From positions 299,862-363,861 of the forward strand of contig JADYYY010000007.1 in NCBI GenBank assembly GCA_020853395.1: a DNA stretch of 64,000 nt, given 5' to 3'. This stretch comes from Acidobacteriota bacterium. Its GTDB lineage: Bacteria; Acidobacteriota; Vicinamibacteria; Vicinamibacterales; SCN-69-37. The translations under genes were made by a program, and so were the position numbers. Shown here in pieces: positions 1-9,505 of this stretch. Position 1 is the stretch's first letter, and the number at the start of each line of letters is the position of its first letter. The notes below the pieces were generated by a model, which was not told the origin of the DNA, searched no databases, and worked only from the letters and a program-made list of their open reading frames with translations.

Positions 1-120
1 CAAATCCTGTGCGACCACGACATGGCCGTGCGCGCCATCAGCCGCCTGGCTGGAAGCGGCCGTCCCGACGCGGGCCGCAAGCCGGCGCCGCACATCGAAC
101 CGCCACCCGAATACGCGTGA
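1..120 (+). CDS. C-terminal end of an unidentified protein (truncated by window edge)
   Basis: An open frame runs in from the left edge and stops at TGA 118-120, giving 39 residues that end in a proline-rich tail (HIEPPPEYA). The first 20 or so residues look structured, and the rest looks like a flexible C-terminus. The frame ends about 40 bases before the likely aat start, so the two could be co-transcribed. I do not recognise the family from so short a piece. That it is a real gene end is inferred from its position and composition only. Confidence 0.4.
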   Translation, partial: QILCDHDMAVRAISRLAGSGRPDAGRKPAPHIEPPPEYA

Positions 121-160
121 TCGCCGCGATGCCGTGCGCGCGAGCGGTCCGGAGACCCGC

Positions 161-736
161 GTGATTCCGCCAGCCGTCCTCGTCGCCGCCTATCGGGAGG
201 GGGTGTTCCCCATGGGGCTGGAGAACGGCGACATCGGCTGGTTCTCGCCCGACCCGCGCGGCATCCTGCCGCTCGACGCGTTCCACGTACCCGCGCGCCT
301 CGCGCGCGTCGTGCGCCGCGGCACGTTCGAGACAAGGGTGGACACGGCGTTCGAAGACGTCATGCGCGCCTGCGCCGATCGGCCCGACGACGACGGCACG
401 TGGATCACGGAGGAGATCCTCGAGAGCTACGTCAACCTGCATCGGCTGGGCATCGCGCACTCGGTCGAAACCTGGCGCGCCGGCGTGCTCGCGGGCGGGC
501 TCTACGGCGTGCACCTCGGCCGGGCGTTCTTCGGTGAGTCGATGTTCCATCGCGAAACGGACGCATCGAAAGCTGCGCTCGTGGCACTCGTCGACCGGCT
601 GCGTGCGCACGGCTTCGCGCTGCTCGACACGCAGTGGACGACGCCGCATCTCCAGCAGTTCGGCGCGATCGAGATCCCGAGGGCCGAGTATCTCGCCCGG
701 CTCACCCAGGCGCTACGCGAGCGGGCGGAGTTCTGA
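161..736 (+). CDS. aat: leucyl/phenylalanyl-tRNA--protein transferase
   Basis: Aat transfers Leu, Phe or Met from aminoacyl-tRNA to the N-terminal Arg or Lys of proteins, marking them for ClpS/ClpAP degradation in the cytoplasm. The protein shows the family N-terminus (AYREGVFPMG), then WFSPDPRGILPLD, the GLYGVHLGRAFFGESMF block of the GNAT-like core, and DTQWTTPHLQQFGA near the C-terminus. I place the start at GTG 161 because the family normally begins just before IPP..L..AY and a GGAG lies about 7 bases upstream. An upstream GTG at 134 would add nine residues. The length of about 191 residues is slightly short but complete. No clpA or clpS is visible nearby. Confidence 0.93.
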   Translation: MIPPAVLVAAYREGVFPMGLENGDIGWFSPDPRGILPLDAFHVPARLARVVRRGTFETRVDTAFEDVMRACADRPDDDGTWITEEILESYVNLHRLGIAHSVETWRAGVLAGGLYGVHLGRAFFGESMFHRETDASKAALVALVDRLRAHGFALLDTQWTTPHLQQFGAIEIPRAEYLARLTQALRERAEF

Positions 737-903
737 AGGTGCGGCCGACAGAAGGCCGACCTGCCCGAAGCTGAAGCCCGAAGCGAGGCGTCGCATTGTG
801 GCTGGCGTATGGCTTACGACTTGTGGGCTTACGCGAGCGGCAACGCGCGGTGCGACGGATCGCGCTCGCTGCAATACGGAGTCGCACTCGCCGCCGGAGC
901 CTC

Positions 904-1935
904 CTACGCCCCTGGACGCGCGCGGTATTTGTTCCTGATCTCCGGCACGAGGTAGTCGCGGAATCCGCGGGTGAAATCGTGTGCGGGGGCGAAGCCCCAC
1001 TCGCGGCGGGCAGCGGTGTCGTCCACGTCCTGGGGCCAGGAGTCGACGATCCCCTGGCGCTTGGCGTCCACGCGGTAGGCGACATCGGCCGACGGAAACG
1101 CCGTGAGCACCTCGGCCCGGATTTCGTCGGCGGTCGGCGCGAACGCGCGCACGTTGTACGTCGTCCGGCTCAGCGCCTCGCGCGGCGCGCCGGCGAGCGC
1201 CAAGAGCGCGTCGATCGCATCGGGCATCGTCATGAACGGGATGCGGGTGTCGGGTCGGACGAAACAAGCGTAGGCCTCGCCGCGCGCCGCGGCGTGGATC
1301 ATCTCGGGCGCGTAGTCGGACGTGCCGCCGGATGGGAGCGTGGCCGCCGAGATCAGCCCCGGAAACCTCAGGCATCGAAAGTCGACGCTCGCTCGAGGGC
1401 GATCCGCGGAGAGCTGCTTGTAGTGCCGTGCGTAGTACCGGCCGAGCTGCTCGCAATACAGCTTGTTGCAGCCGTACATGGTCGTGGGCTCCGCCCACTG
1501 ATCCTCTCGGACCGGCCCCGCCGCCCTTTTCGCCTCGAGCGTCGGCAGCCCGTAGGCGGCGATCGACGAGGGGTAGAGGAACCGCACGGGCCGGCCGTGG
1601 GATTCGACCTCGCGCTGGGCGAACTCGAGCAGGTTCAGCGTGCCGTCGACGTTGACCTGGTGCGCAGCCGTCGGCGAGAACTCGGCGCGCGTCGAGAGCA
1701 GCGCGGCAAGATGGAAGATGAGCTCGACCTCGTACTCGGCGAGCAGCCGGTCCAGCACCGTGCGGTCGAGAATCGACGACGTCACCTCGCGCTGCACGAA
1801 CCGGCCGAGCGCGGGATCGAGCGGCGCGAGATCGAGCGTGACGATGGCGTGCGTGCCGGCGCGGCCGAGACGATCGATCAGGCCATGCCCCATCTCGCCC
1901 GACGCCCCGGTGATCAGCAGGACCGGTTTGCGCAT
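904..1935 (-). CDS. SDR-type L-threonine 3-dehydrogenase-like NAD-dependent epimerase/dehydratase
   Basis: This is a 343-residue extended short-chain dehydrogenase. The N-terminal Rossmann glycine motif GASGEMG is at residues 10-16 and the catalytic YxxxK is Y154/K158. The C-terminal half carries blocks typical of the short-chain L-threonine 3-dehydrogenases: RFPGLIS, SDYAPEMIH, IPFMTMPDAI, and DSWPQDVDDTAARREWGF near the end. These enzymes oxidise threonine to 2-amino-3-ketobutyrate. The partner gene kbl (2-amino-3-ketobutyrate CoA ligase) is not in the window, so the substrate is inferred from motif resemblance. A sugar-nucleotide epimerase of the same superfamily is the main alternative. 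It lies five bases from the rhomboid gene on the same strand. Confidence 0.72.
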   Translation of the reverse strand: MRKPVLLITGASGEMGHGLIDRLGRAGTHAIVTLDLAPLDPALGRFVQREVTSSILDRTVLDRLLAEYEVELIFHLAALLSTRAEFSPTAAHQVNVDGTLNLLEFAQREVESHGRPVRFLYPSSIAAYGLPTLEAKRAAGPVREDQWAEPTTMYGCNKLYCEQLGRYYARHYKQLSADRPRASVDFRCLRFPGLISAATLPSGGTSDYAPEMIHAAARGEAYACFVRPDTRIPFMTMPDAIDALLALAGAPREALSRTTYNVRAFAPTADEIRAEVLTAFPSADVAYRVDAKRQGIVDSWPQDVDDTAARREWGFAPAHDFTRGFRDYLVPEIRNKYRARPGA

Positions 1936-1939
1936 CGAA

Positions 1940-2797
1940 TCAGGAGAGCGAGATGGCGTGGCCGATCGAGACGAGGATGGCGGCGAGCGACAGGCCCAGG
2001 CAAATCACCGCCCAGAGCATGTGGTTGATCCGCTCGGGCTTGAGCGGATCGAGCCACTGGCCGGCGACGTATCCGCCCACGAAGCCGCCCGCGTGCGCGT
2101 AGTTGTCGATGCCGGGCATGATCAGGCCGAACACGAACATCCAGACGGCCCAGGTCCACGCCTGGCTCGACGCCATGCTCGAGCCCGCGCGCCGGCCGTA
2201 GTACACGAGCGCACCGAGCAGGCCGAAGATCGGCGCCGACGCGCCGACGGTGAACGGCGCCCCCTGCAGCACGCGCAGCGGCAGGAACGACAGGAACTCA
2301 CCCGCCGCCGAGCTGGCGGTGAAGCCGGCCACGCTTGCGATGGTGTAGATGATGACCATCCGCCCGGGCCCGTACATCTCGCCGACGGCCGGCGCGAGCT
2401 GCCGGATCCACAGCACGTTGAAGAGAATGTGCAGGAGGCCCGCGTGCAGCCACCCGGCGCTCAGCACCGTCCACCAGCGTCCCAGCTCGAAGACCGGATA
2501 CGATCCGGCGGCGCCGAACATCATCAGGGTGTAGAGGCTGGGCGCCAGGAAACCGGTCATGCCGCCGCGCAGAACGGCCGGGCCCGAGAGCAGGAGCATC
2601 AGCCCGTAGAGCACGACGCACGTGCCGGTCACGAACGGAACGAAGCCCAGGTCCTGGCCGAGGGCACGGAGCGCGGGCGCGAATCCCCAGAGGCCCGGAT
2701 TGCGCCGGCCGCAGTGGTAACACTTCTCGTCGTTGACGCCGACCAGGTAGCCGCAGGACACGCACAGCACCGAGCCGCTGGTCTGACGCCGAAACAT
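1940..2797 (-). CDS. rhomboid family intramembrane serine protease with N-terminal zinc ribbon
   Basis: Rhomboids cleave transmembrane helices within the lipid bilayer. Counting from ATG 2797, an N-terminal zinc ribbon has Cys at about 12, 15, 26 and 29 (CVSC...CYHC). About six hydrophobic segments follow, with the family WLHAGLLHILFN block, the nucleophile in GASAPIFGLLG (Ser about 187) and the catalytic His in YAHAGGFVGG (about 235). The serine motif is GASA rather than the commoner GASG. I chose ATG 2797 because residues upstream of MFRRQTSG look non-native. The open frame extends to 2857. The gene is divergent from the sigma factor at 2874 and shares its roughly 75-base promoter gap. Confidence 0.88.
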   Translation of the reverse strand: MFRRQTSGSVLCVSCGYLVGVNDEKCYHCGRRNPGLWGFAPALRALGQDLGFVPFVTGTCVVLYGLMLLLSGPAVLRGGMTGFLAPSLYTLMMFGAAGSYPVFELGRWWTVLSAGWLHAGLLHILFNVLWIRQLAPAVGEMYGPGRMVIIYTIASVAGFTASSAAGEFLSFLPLRVLQGAPFTVGASAPIFGLLGALVYYGRRAGSSMASSQAWTWAVWMFVFGLIMPGIDNYAHAGGFVGGYVAGQWLDPLKPERINHMLWAVICLGLSLAAILVSIGHAISLS

Positions 2798-2873
2798 CTG
2801 GCGCAGAATAACATGCGCCTCTACACTCCCCCGGCCTAACCTCCCGCGCCACCCCATCGTCTAAGCGGAACAG

Positions 2874-3443
2874 ATGCATCTGGACGACGCCGCAGCCGTC
2901 GCGAGCGCGCGCGAGGGCGATCAGGAGGCTTTCCGGCTGCTGGTGGATCGACACGGTCGCAATCTGTACCGGCTCGCCTACCGGCTCACCGGACGGCCCG
3001 AGGACGCCGAGGACGTCGTCCAGGAGGCGTTCATCCGGGCGTACCGGCAACTGGCCACCTTCGAGGCGCGCGCGAACGTCGGCACCTGGCTGTATCGCAT
3101 CGCGTTCAACTGCGCGATCGACTACATGCGGGCACGGCCGGCGCGCGAGGTGACGCACGAGCCCGGGGTCCTCGATGGCCACGCGCCGCCGACCGCGCTG
3201 CCCTCGGCCGACGATCTCGTCTATGCGGGCGAAATCGACGGCCGTGTGCGCGACGCGCTGCGAGGGTTGACGCCGCAGGAGCGGACGGCGTTCCTGCTGC
3301 GCCACTACCACGGGTGCTCGATCGATGAAATCGGCCGGGCGCTCGATCTGAAGACGAACGCCGCGAAGCACGCCGTCTTTCGGGCGGTGAGGAAGCTGCG
3401 GATCGCGCTCGGCGCGTTCGCCGCGGCGCGTGTGCGGTCCTGA
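2874..3443 (+). CDS. ECF-type RNA polymerase sigma factor
   Basis: This 189-residue protein has two sigma-70 domains: region 2 with DAEDVVQEAFIRAYRQL and the following TWLYRIAFNCAIDYMR, and region 4 with a helix-turn-helix (SIDEIGRALDLKTNAAKHAVFRAVRKLR, here split over two helices). It has no region 1 or 3, as expected for an extracytoplasmic-function sigma. Such factors direct RNA polymerase to stress or envelope promoters and are held inactive by a membrane anti-sigma. The next gene, nine bases downstream, looks like that anti-sigma. ATG 2874 has only a weak purine stretch upstream. The family is clear but the regulon is unknown. Confidence 0.93.
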   Translation: MHLDDAAAVASAREGDQEAFRLLVDRHGRNLYRLAYRLTGRPEDAEDVVQEAFIRAYRQLATFEARANVGTWLYRIAFNCAIDYMRARPAREVTHEPGVLDGHAPPTALPSADDLVYAGEIDGRVRDALRGLTPQERTAFLLRHYHGCSIDEIGRALDLKTNAAKHAVFRAVRKLRIALGAFAAARVRS

Positions 3444-3451
3444 ATGGAGCG

Positions 3452-4252
3452 ATGATCGTGGATTGGCATCCGACGGAGGACGACATGGTCCTCCACTACT
3501 ACCGGGAAGACGTTGCGGAGGCGGCGGCCGCGCTCGAAGGCCATCTGTCCTCGTGTGCGTCGTGCGCCGCCCGCTGGCACGAGATCACGGCGACGTTGGC
3601 GCTCGCCGATGCGGACGGCGTCCCCGACCCCGGCGACGACTTCCCCGCGCGCGTCTGGGCGGCGATCCGGCCGCGGCTCGACGCCCGCCCGGCCCGGCGG
3701 AGCCTCCGGTCCATCGCCATCCTGACGACGCTGGCGGCCTCGCTGCTGCTCGCGGTCGGATCGGGAGCGACCTGGATCCGGCTGGCCCACCCGGCAAGCC
3801 AGGCCGTCAGGATCACGAACGCCGCGCCCGGAGCGGACATCGCGAACACCGCGGACGCATCGCCCGCGGCGGGCTCGGCGGATCCACGCGAGCGCGTCTT
3901 GCTCTCGGCCTTGACCGATCACTTCTCGCGCACGGAGATGCTGCTCGTCGAGCTGCTGAACGGGCCCGACGCGGCGCCCGGGCCGCTCGAGTTCGAGCGC
4001 GCGTCGGCCGACGACCTCGTCGCGTCGGGACGCCTGTATCGCGCGACCGCGGAACAGACCGGCGACGTGCAGTTCGCGAGCGTGCTCGACGACCTGGAGT
4101 CGGTGCTCGTCGAGGTGGCCCGGCGGTCGGGCCGGATGCAGCCCGGGGACGTGTCGTCGCTGCGCACCCGCATCCGAGACGATGCGCTGCTGTTCAAGGT
4201 ACGGGCCGTCACGACGGAAATTCACGATCGTCAACAGACATGGCGCCGCTAG
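3452..4252 (+). CDS. putative membrane anti-sigma factor with zinc-finger motif
   Basis: A 266-residue protein with an N-terminal anti-sigma zinc-finger signature (HLSSCASC, H-x3-C-x2-C) near residues 30-37. A single predicted membrane helix lies around residues 90-108 (SIAILTTLAASLLLAVG), followed by a roughly 150-residue region expected outside the membrane, with no domain I recognise. The layout matches ECF anti-sigmas that bind the sigma in the cytoplasm and sense envelope conditions. It directly follows the ECF gene, which supports the pairing. A GGAG lies only two bases from ATG 3452, so the GTG six bases later is a possible alternative start. The function is inferred from motif and context. 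Confidence 0.8.
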   Translation: MIVDWHPTEDDMVLHYYREDVAEAAAALEGHLSSCASCAARWHEITATLALADADGVPDPGDDFPARVWAAIRPRLDARPARRSLRSIAILTTLAASLLLAVGSGATWIRLAHPASQAVRITNAAPGADIANTADASPAAGSADPRERVLLSALTDHFSRTEMLLVELLNGPDAAPGPLEFERASADDLVASGRLYRATAEQTGDVQFASVLDDLESVLVEVARRSGRMQPGDVSSLRTRIRDDALLFKVRAVTTEIHDRQQTWRR

Positions 4253-4293
4253 GCGCTCGTCATCACACGGATCCGATCACGAAGAGGAACCTC

Positions 4294-6096
4294 ATGACTC
4301 GATGCACATGGCTTGCGGCCGGTCTGCTTCTGCTGCCCTGGACGGCGGGCGCTCGACAGGCGCCTCCCACGCCGCTGGAACCTGCCGCAGCGCCGGCGCC
4401 CCCGGCTCCTCCGGCACCTGTCGCGGTGCCGGCGTCCCCTGCTCCTTTCCTGCCGAGTCCTGTCGCGGTCCCGCCGGCCCCGCCGGTGCCGGCGGCACCC
4501 GTCGTCGCGCCGTTCGCGTCTCGCGACATGCAGCAGCTCCAGGACCGGATGGAGACTTTGCAGCGCCGGCTCGAGGATCGATGGCGGTTGCGCCTCGACG
4601 ATCGCGCCGTCGAGGATCTCGAGCGCGAGATGGCGCGCCTGAGCGAAGAGGCGCTGCGATCGGACGAGCGCGTGCGTCGCACGCTCGAGCAGGAAGTCCG
4701 CCGAATCGCCGAGGACGCGCAGCGCGACGCCACCCGCGCGGCCGACGAGGCACGGCGGCACGTCGCCGACGCTTTCGGGCTCGGCGGCCGCGACGACGCG
4801 CGGCTGATCGGCGAACAGGCGCGGCTCGTCAGCGAGCAGGCGCGGCAGATGGCGGAGTACGCGCGCGCGCAACGAGACTTCCTGCTGAGGCAGGCGCCGC
4901 AGCCACCCACGCCGTCGCCCGCGCCGCAGCCGCGCGTCATGGCCATTCGCAGCCGTGAGCGCGACAGCGACGACGTCGCGCTCTACAACAGCGGGCTGAC
5001 GCTCGTGCAGCAGCGCCGATACGACCGGGCCATCGACCAGTTCGATCGCGTGCTCGCGCAGAAGAGCGCGCGCGCCGACGGGGCGCTCTACTGGAAAGCG
5101 TTCGCGCAGGCCCGGCTCGTGCGCGTCGACGACGCGCTCGCGACGCTGGCCGCGCTGCGCCGCGATCATCCGCAGAGCCGCTACCTGAACGACGCCAGGG
5201 TGCTCGAGGCCGACGTCCGGAAGATGACCGGCCAGCGCGTCGATCCGGAGACGCTCGACGCCAACGACGAGATCAAGCTGCTCGCCATCAACGGCATCGC
5301 CAATACCGATCCCGATCGCGCCATCCCGCTGCTCGAGGGCGTCCTGAACGCCACCAACACGCTGGCGAACAAGAAGCGCGCGCTCTACGTGCTCGGGTTG
5401 AACGACGACCCGCGCGCGCACCAGATCCTGCTGCGGTACGCGAAGGGCGCCGGCACGCCGGAGCTGCAGCTCGAGGCCGTGCGCTACCTCTCGCTGCGGC
5501 GGGACGGCACGAACCGCGACGCCGAGCTGCGTGACGTCTACGAGTCGACGCAGGATCCGGCCGTTCGCCGCGCCATCATCGACGCGTTCCGCGCGGCGGG
5601 CGACAAGGGCTTTCTCTTCGCGATCGCCAGGGACAAGACGGTCGCCGTGGATCTGAAGCGATCGGCCATCACCGGGCTGGCGACGATCGCGCCGCCGGCC
5701 GAGCTGTGGACGCTCTACGAGCAGGAGCCCGACGCGGAGCTGCGCGGCCAGATCGTCAGCGCGTTCGGCTCGCTCGGCGCCACCGACCAGTTGCTGCAGA
5801 TCGCCAAGACCGACAAGGACGCGAACGTCAGGCTGCGCGCCCTCCGCGCGCTCGGCGCGCAGAACGCGGAGAAGACCGGCACGGCGCTGGTCGATCTCTA
5901 CGGCAACGAACAGGATGCCGCCGTCCGGCGAGCCGTGATGTCATCGCTCGCCGCGCAGAACAACGCCGAGGGGCTCGTGGCCATCGCCCGCAAGGAGACC
6001 AGCCTGGATCTGAAGCGCGAAATCGTCCGGCGGCTCTCGGACCTCGCGCCGAGGAACAAGGTCGCGGCGGAGTACTTGATGGAAGTCATCAAGTGA
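4294..6096 (+). CDS. secreted HEAT-repeat protein with proline-rich linker and coiled coil
   Basis: A 600-residue protein starting at ATG 4294, seven bases after an AGAGG. It has a signal peptide (about residues 1-20, LLLLPWTAGARQ), then a strongly Pro/Ala-rich stretch to about 75. A charged alpha-helical, probably coiled-coil segment runs to about 185, then a TPR-like unit (YNSGLTLVQQRRYDRAIDQFD) and HEAT-like repeats from about 330 to the end (for example DKDANVRLRALRALGAQ). It follows the sigma/anti-sigma pair and is probably in the same operon. A role as an envelope scaffold or sensor is inference. I know no named family for the whole architecture. Confidence 0.83.
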   Translation: MTRCTWLAAGLLLLPWTAGARQAPPTPLEPAAAPAPPAPPAPVAVPASPAPFLPSPVAVPPAPPVPAAPVVAPFASRDMQQLQDRMETLQRRLEDRWRLRLDDRAVEDLEREMARLSEEALRSDERVRRTLEQEVRRIAEDAQRDATRAADEARRHVADAFGLGGRDDARLIGEQARLVSEQARQMAEYARAQRDFLLRQAPQPPTPSPAPQPRVMAIRSRERDSDDVALYNSGLTLVQQRRYDRAIDQFDRVLAQKSARADGALYWKAFAQARLVRVDDALATLAALRRDHPQSRYLNDARVLEADVRKMTGQRVDPETLDANDEIKLLAINGIANTDPDRAIPLLEGVLNATNTLANKKRALYVLGLNDDPRAHQILLRYAKGAGTPELQLEAVRYLSLRRDGTNRDAELRDVYESTQDPAVRRAIIDAFRAAGDKGFLFAIARDKTVAVDLKRSAITGLATIAPPAELWTLYEQEPDAELRGQIVSAFGSLGATDQLLQIAKTDKDANVRLRALRALGAQNAEKTGTALVDLYGNEQDAAVRRAVMSSLAAQNNAEGLVAIARKETSLDLKREIVRRLSDLAPRNKVAAEYLMEVIK

Positions 6097-6137
6097 AGTG
6101 ACCGACGAGTTTCGAGTTCTGAGTGAGCGGAGGGATC

Positions 6138-7212
6138 ATGCGCGGGCTCGGGGCGATCGCGGTCGTGGTCGTGCTGCTGGCGGGATCGCTTCGCGCGCAG
6201 GTGGACGTGCAGCGCGGGCGGCTGGCACCACGGCCGGAGTCGACGCCGGCGGCGGCGATCACGGCAGTCGGCGGTCAGGCGACGCCGGTCTGGCTGGCGT
6301 GGCAGGCGCCGATGGTGGACGGCCAGGCGAGCCCGTGTTCGACGTGGGGCGACGAGATGACGACCGTGCGGAGCGAACGCCTGGATGCGCCGCCCACCCT
6401 CGGCCCACCGGCCGCGTTGGCGCCGCCGCCGCGCGGTCTGCGTCTCGACGCCGGCACACGCATCGTCGTGCTGGCGCGCATCGTCGCCGGCCGCGTCGAG
6501 CGCCTGCGGGCCGTCGGGGATGACTGCCCGATCGACGCGGCGGGCCAGACGGTTCACTGGCTGAGCCAGGTCGCGCCGGCGGCGAGCGTCGCATTCCTCG
6601 ATGGTCTCGCCCATGTGCCGTCGATTGCTCTGGCAGACAGCCGCCGAATCGCGGTGGCCGCCATCACCGCGCTCAGCTACCACGCGGACCCGGCGGCGAC
6701 GACGGCGCTCGACCGGCTGACGGTGCCGTCCGCCGACGATGGCCTGCGGCGCCAGGCGGCGCGCGCATTGGCCCGCACGCGCGGCGCGCACGGCGTGGAG
6801 CGCGTCTCGGCCCTGCTCGAGGGCGAACGCGTGGCGGCGACCCGGCGGGCATTCGTGGACGCGCTCGCACAGAGCCCGATCGCCGGCGCCGACGCCGTGC
6901 TCCTCACGCTCGCCCGCACCGATGCGGATACCGGCGTGCGAGGCGAGGCTGCCTACTGGCACGTCCGGCGGGCAGGCGGCCCCGGCCTTCCCGAGGCGCG
7001 GCGCCTGCTCGACAGCGAGCGCGACGAGGCCGTCGCCCGGCGGATCGTCGACGGCATTGCCCGCCACCGCCACGGCCGAAGCGGTCCCGCTGCTGCTCGA
7101 CCTCGCCCGGACAGCGACGCGCCCGTCGATCAGAAAGGACGCCGTCCGCGCACTCGCCCGAACCCGCGACGCACGAGCCGTCGCATACCTGGAAGACCTG
7201 GTGAAGAACTGA
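6138..7212 (+). pseudogene. secreted HEAT-repeat protein, frameshifted near its 3' end
   Basis: ATG 6138 has a strong GGAGGG six bases upstream and encodes a signal peptide (VVVLLAGSLRAQ) and HEAT-like units (DDGLRRQAARALARTRGAHG; DTGVRGEAAYWHVRRAG). At about 7060 the frame degenerates into an arginine/proline-rich tail. In the next frame the HEAT pattern resumes (EAVPLLLDLARTATRPSIR, then ARAVAYLEDLVKN) and stops at TGA 7210-7212. From 6138 to 7212 is 1075 bases, one more than a multiple of three. One extra C in the CCC run at 7060-7062 explains it. It is either a recent pseudogene or an assembly error. The gene is a shorter relative of its upstream neighbour in the sigma operon. Confidence 0.75.
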
Positions 7213-7410
7213 GGAAGGCTGGAGCGCACTGCCCGAAAGATCGCGACGCGCGGGCGGCCGTCACCGACTGGCGTCGTGCGCGTTGGATCAGACGCCGCAA
7301 CAACGGACCGCGTCAGCGTGTACGGCAACCGCGACGCGCCGCCGCCTCAGCCTAGTGCCGTCGCCTGCGTGAAGCCCAACGTCGGTCCCATCAGCGGACG
7401 GCAGCGAGCT

Positions 7411-7704
7411 CGTGCGGCAACTGCTGGATGAGAAGAAGACAGGTGGCCAGCGAAGCGCATCCCTCGAAACCTGTGCGGCACTGGCGGATGAAAAAAGACC
7501 CGCGCGTCGGCGACGCTCGTTCCTCGAAGCGGTGCGGCACTGTCAGATGAGAAGAAGACAGTTGGTCCGCGAAGCTCGTTCTCTGAAGCTGTCCGGCAAC
7601 CGTCAGATGAGACCAGAACCGTTGGCCAGCGACGCGCGTCCCCTGAGCGGCGCGGCGCTGTCGGATGAGAAGAGAACAGTTGGCCAGCGAAGCTCGTTCC
7701 TTGG
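7411..7704. repeat. ~60-bp degenerate tandem repeat, about five copies
   Basis: A unit containing GTGCGGCACTG, then GATGAGAAGAAGACAGTTGG, then CAGCGAAGCTCGTTCC recurs in head-to-tail order. The GATG anchor lies at 7427, 7487, 7546, 7606 and 7664, so the periods are 60, 59, 60 and 58. Copies differ by substitutions and single-base indels. The unequal spacing shifts the reading frame between copies, so the array is probably not coding on either strand. It has no spacer/repeat alternation and is not CRISPR-like. Confidence 0.85.
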
Positions 7705-7705
7705 A

Positions 7706-7745
7706 CCCGTCGTACCCGTCGTACCAGTCGTACCCGTCGTACCCG
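7706..7745. repeat. 9-bp short tandem repeat (ACCCGTCGT-type)
   Basis: Four consecutive copies of a 9-mer of the form ACCCGTCGT, with one variant copy (ACCAGTCGT), end two bases before the stop codon of yqgE on the minus strand. Such simple repeats are prone to slippage. A gain or loss of copies would change only the spacing between the 60-bp array and yqgE. Confidence 0.85.
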
Positions 7746-7746
7746 A

Positions 7747-8292
7747 TCAATGCACTCCATGCCCCATCTGGAGCAGGTTCGGATCGGCACCGAGCCGGCG
7801 GATTGCGGTGTCCCACACGACGGCCGGAGGGATCTCGAAGATGAGGTCGAGCTCGACCGGCATGATGAGCCATGCGGACGCCGCCAGCTCGGCATCGAGC
7901 TGGCCCGGTCCCCACCCGGCGTAGCCGGCCAGTACCTGCGTGCGGCGCGGCAGCGGCCGCTGCGTCAGCACCTGGCGGAGCAGCACGGGCGACGCCGACA
8001 GGTGGAGTCCGGCGCCGAGCTCGCGCGCCTCGACGCCCTCGGGCTTCGCCGCGGTGAGGATCCAGCCGCGCTCCGGCTCCACCGGGCCGCCGAGCAGCAG
8101 CGGCAGCGCGTTGGGGTCCGCAATCCGCGGCTCGAGCCGCACGGCCTCGGCCGCCGTCAGCTCGGACGGCCGGTTGACGATCAATCCGAATGCGCCTTCG
8201 GGCTGGTGCTCGCACAGCAGCACGACGCTTCGCGCGAAGTTCGGATCGACCAGCTGCGGCATCGACAGGAGCAGCGCGGGCGCGAGCGACAT
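7747..8292 (-). CDS. YqgE/AlgH family protein
   Basis: A 181-residue member of the YqgE/AlgH family (DUF179), cytoplasmic and of unknown biochemical role. The N-terminal LAPALLLSMPQLVDPNFARSVV and EHQPEGAFGLIVNRPSE are the hallmark blocks. Further conserved pieces are LLLGGPVEPERGWIL in the middle and LAGYAGWGPGQLDAEL towards the C-terminus. The length is normal. In many bacteria yqgE neighbours ruvX (yqgF). Here ruvX is 21 kb away, so that linkage is lost. The 3' end abuts the tandem-repeat region. Confidence 0.93.
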   Translation of the reverse strand: MSLAPALLLSMPQLVDPNFARSVVLLCEHQPEGAFGLIVNRPSELTAAEAVRLEPRIADPNALPLLLGGPVEPERGWILTAAKPEGVEARELGAGLHLSASPVLLRQVLTQRPLPRRTQVLAGYAGWGPGQLDAELAASAWLIMPVELDLIFEIPPAVVWDTAIRRLGADPNLLQMGHGVH

Positions 8293-8378
8293 CGTTCGAT
8301 TCTAATCCCTGACACCGCTTCACTCGCCGGCGTGGCCGGCGCAAGCGCGCGTCCATCGCGCCCGGACGGATTGGCGCA

Positions 8379-9473
<1,095 letters not shown>

Positions 9474-9505
9474 CGTGCGTGCCGGAATGGAGGGTGCGGC
9501 GCCGC

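Larger units (their letters stand above)
7213..7746. other. non-coding stretch between the frameshifted HEAT gene and yqgE
   Basis: No supported gene lies here. The first ~200 bases show nothing recognisable. The rest holds a ~60-bp tandem repeat (7411-7704) followed by a 9-bp repeat (7706-7745), both listed separately. Flanking genes converge, so no promoter is needed in this gap. No stem followed by a T-run was seen. Confidence 0.6.

Noticed and set aside
742..758. CGGCC-GACAGAA-GGCCG hairpin after aat as a terminator
   Set aside because: Only five base pairs and no T-run; expected by chance in GC-rich sequence.
7411..7745. Possible CRISPR array
   Set aside because: Repeat units are contiguous and diverged, with no unique spacers and no cas genes nearby.
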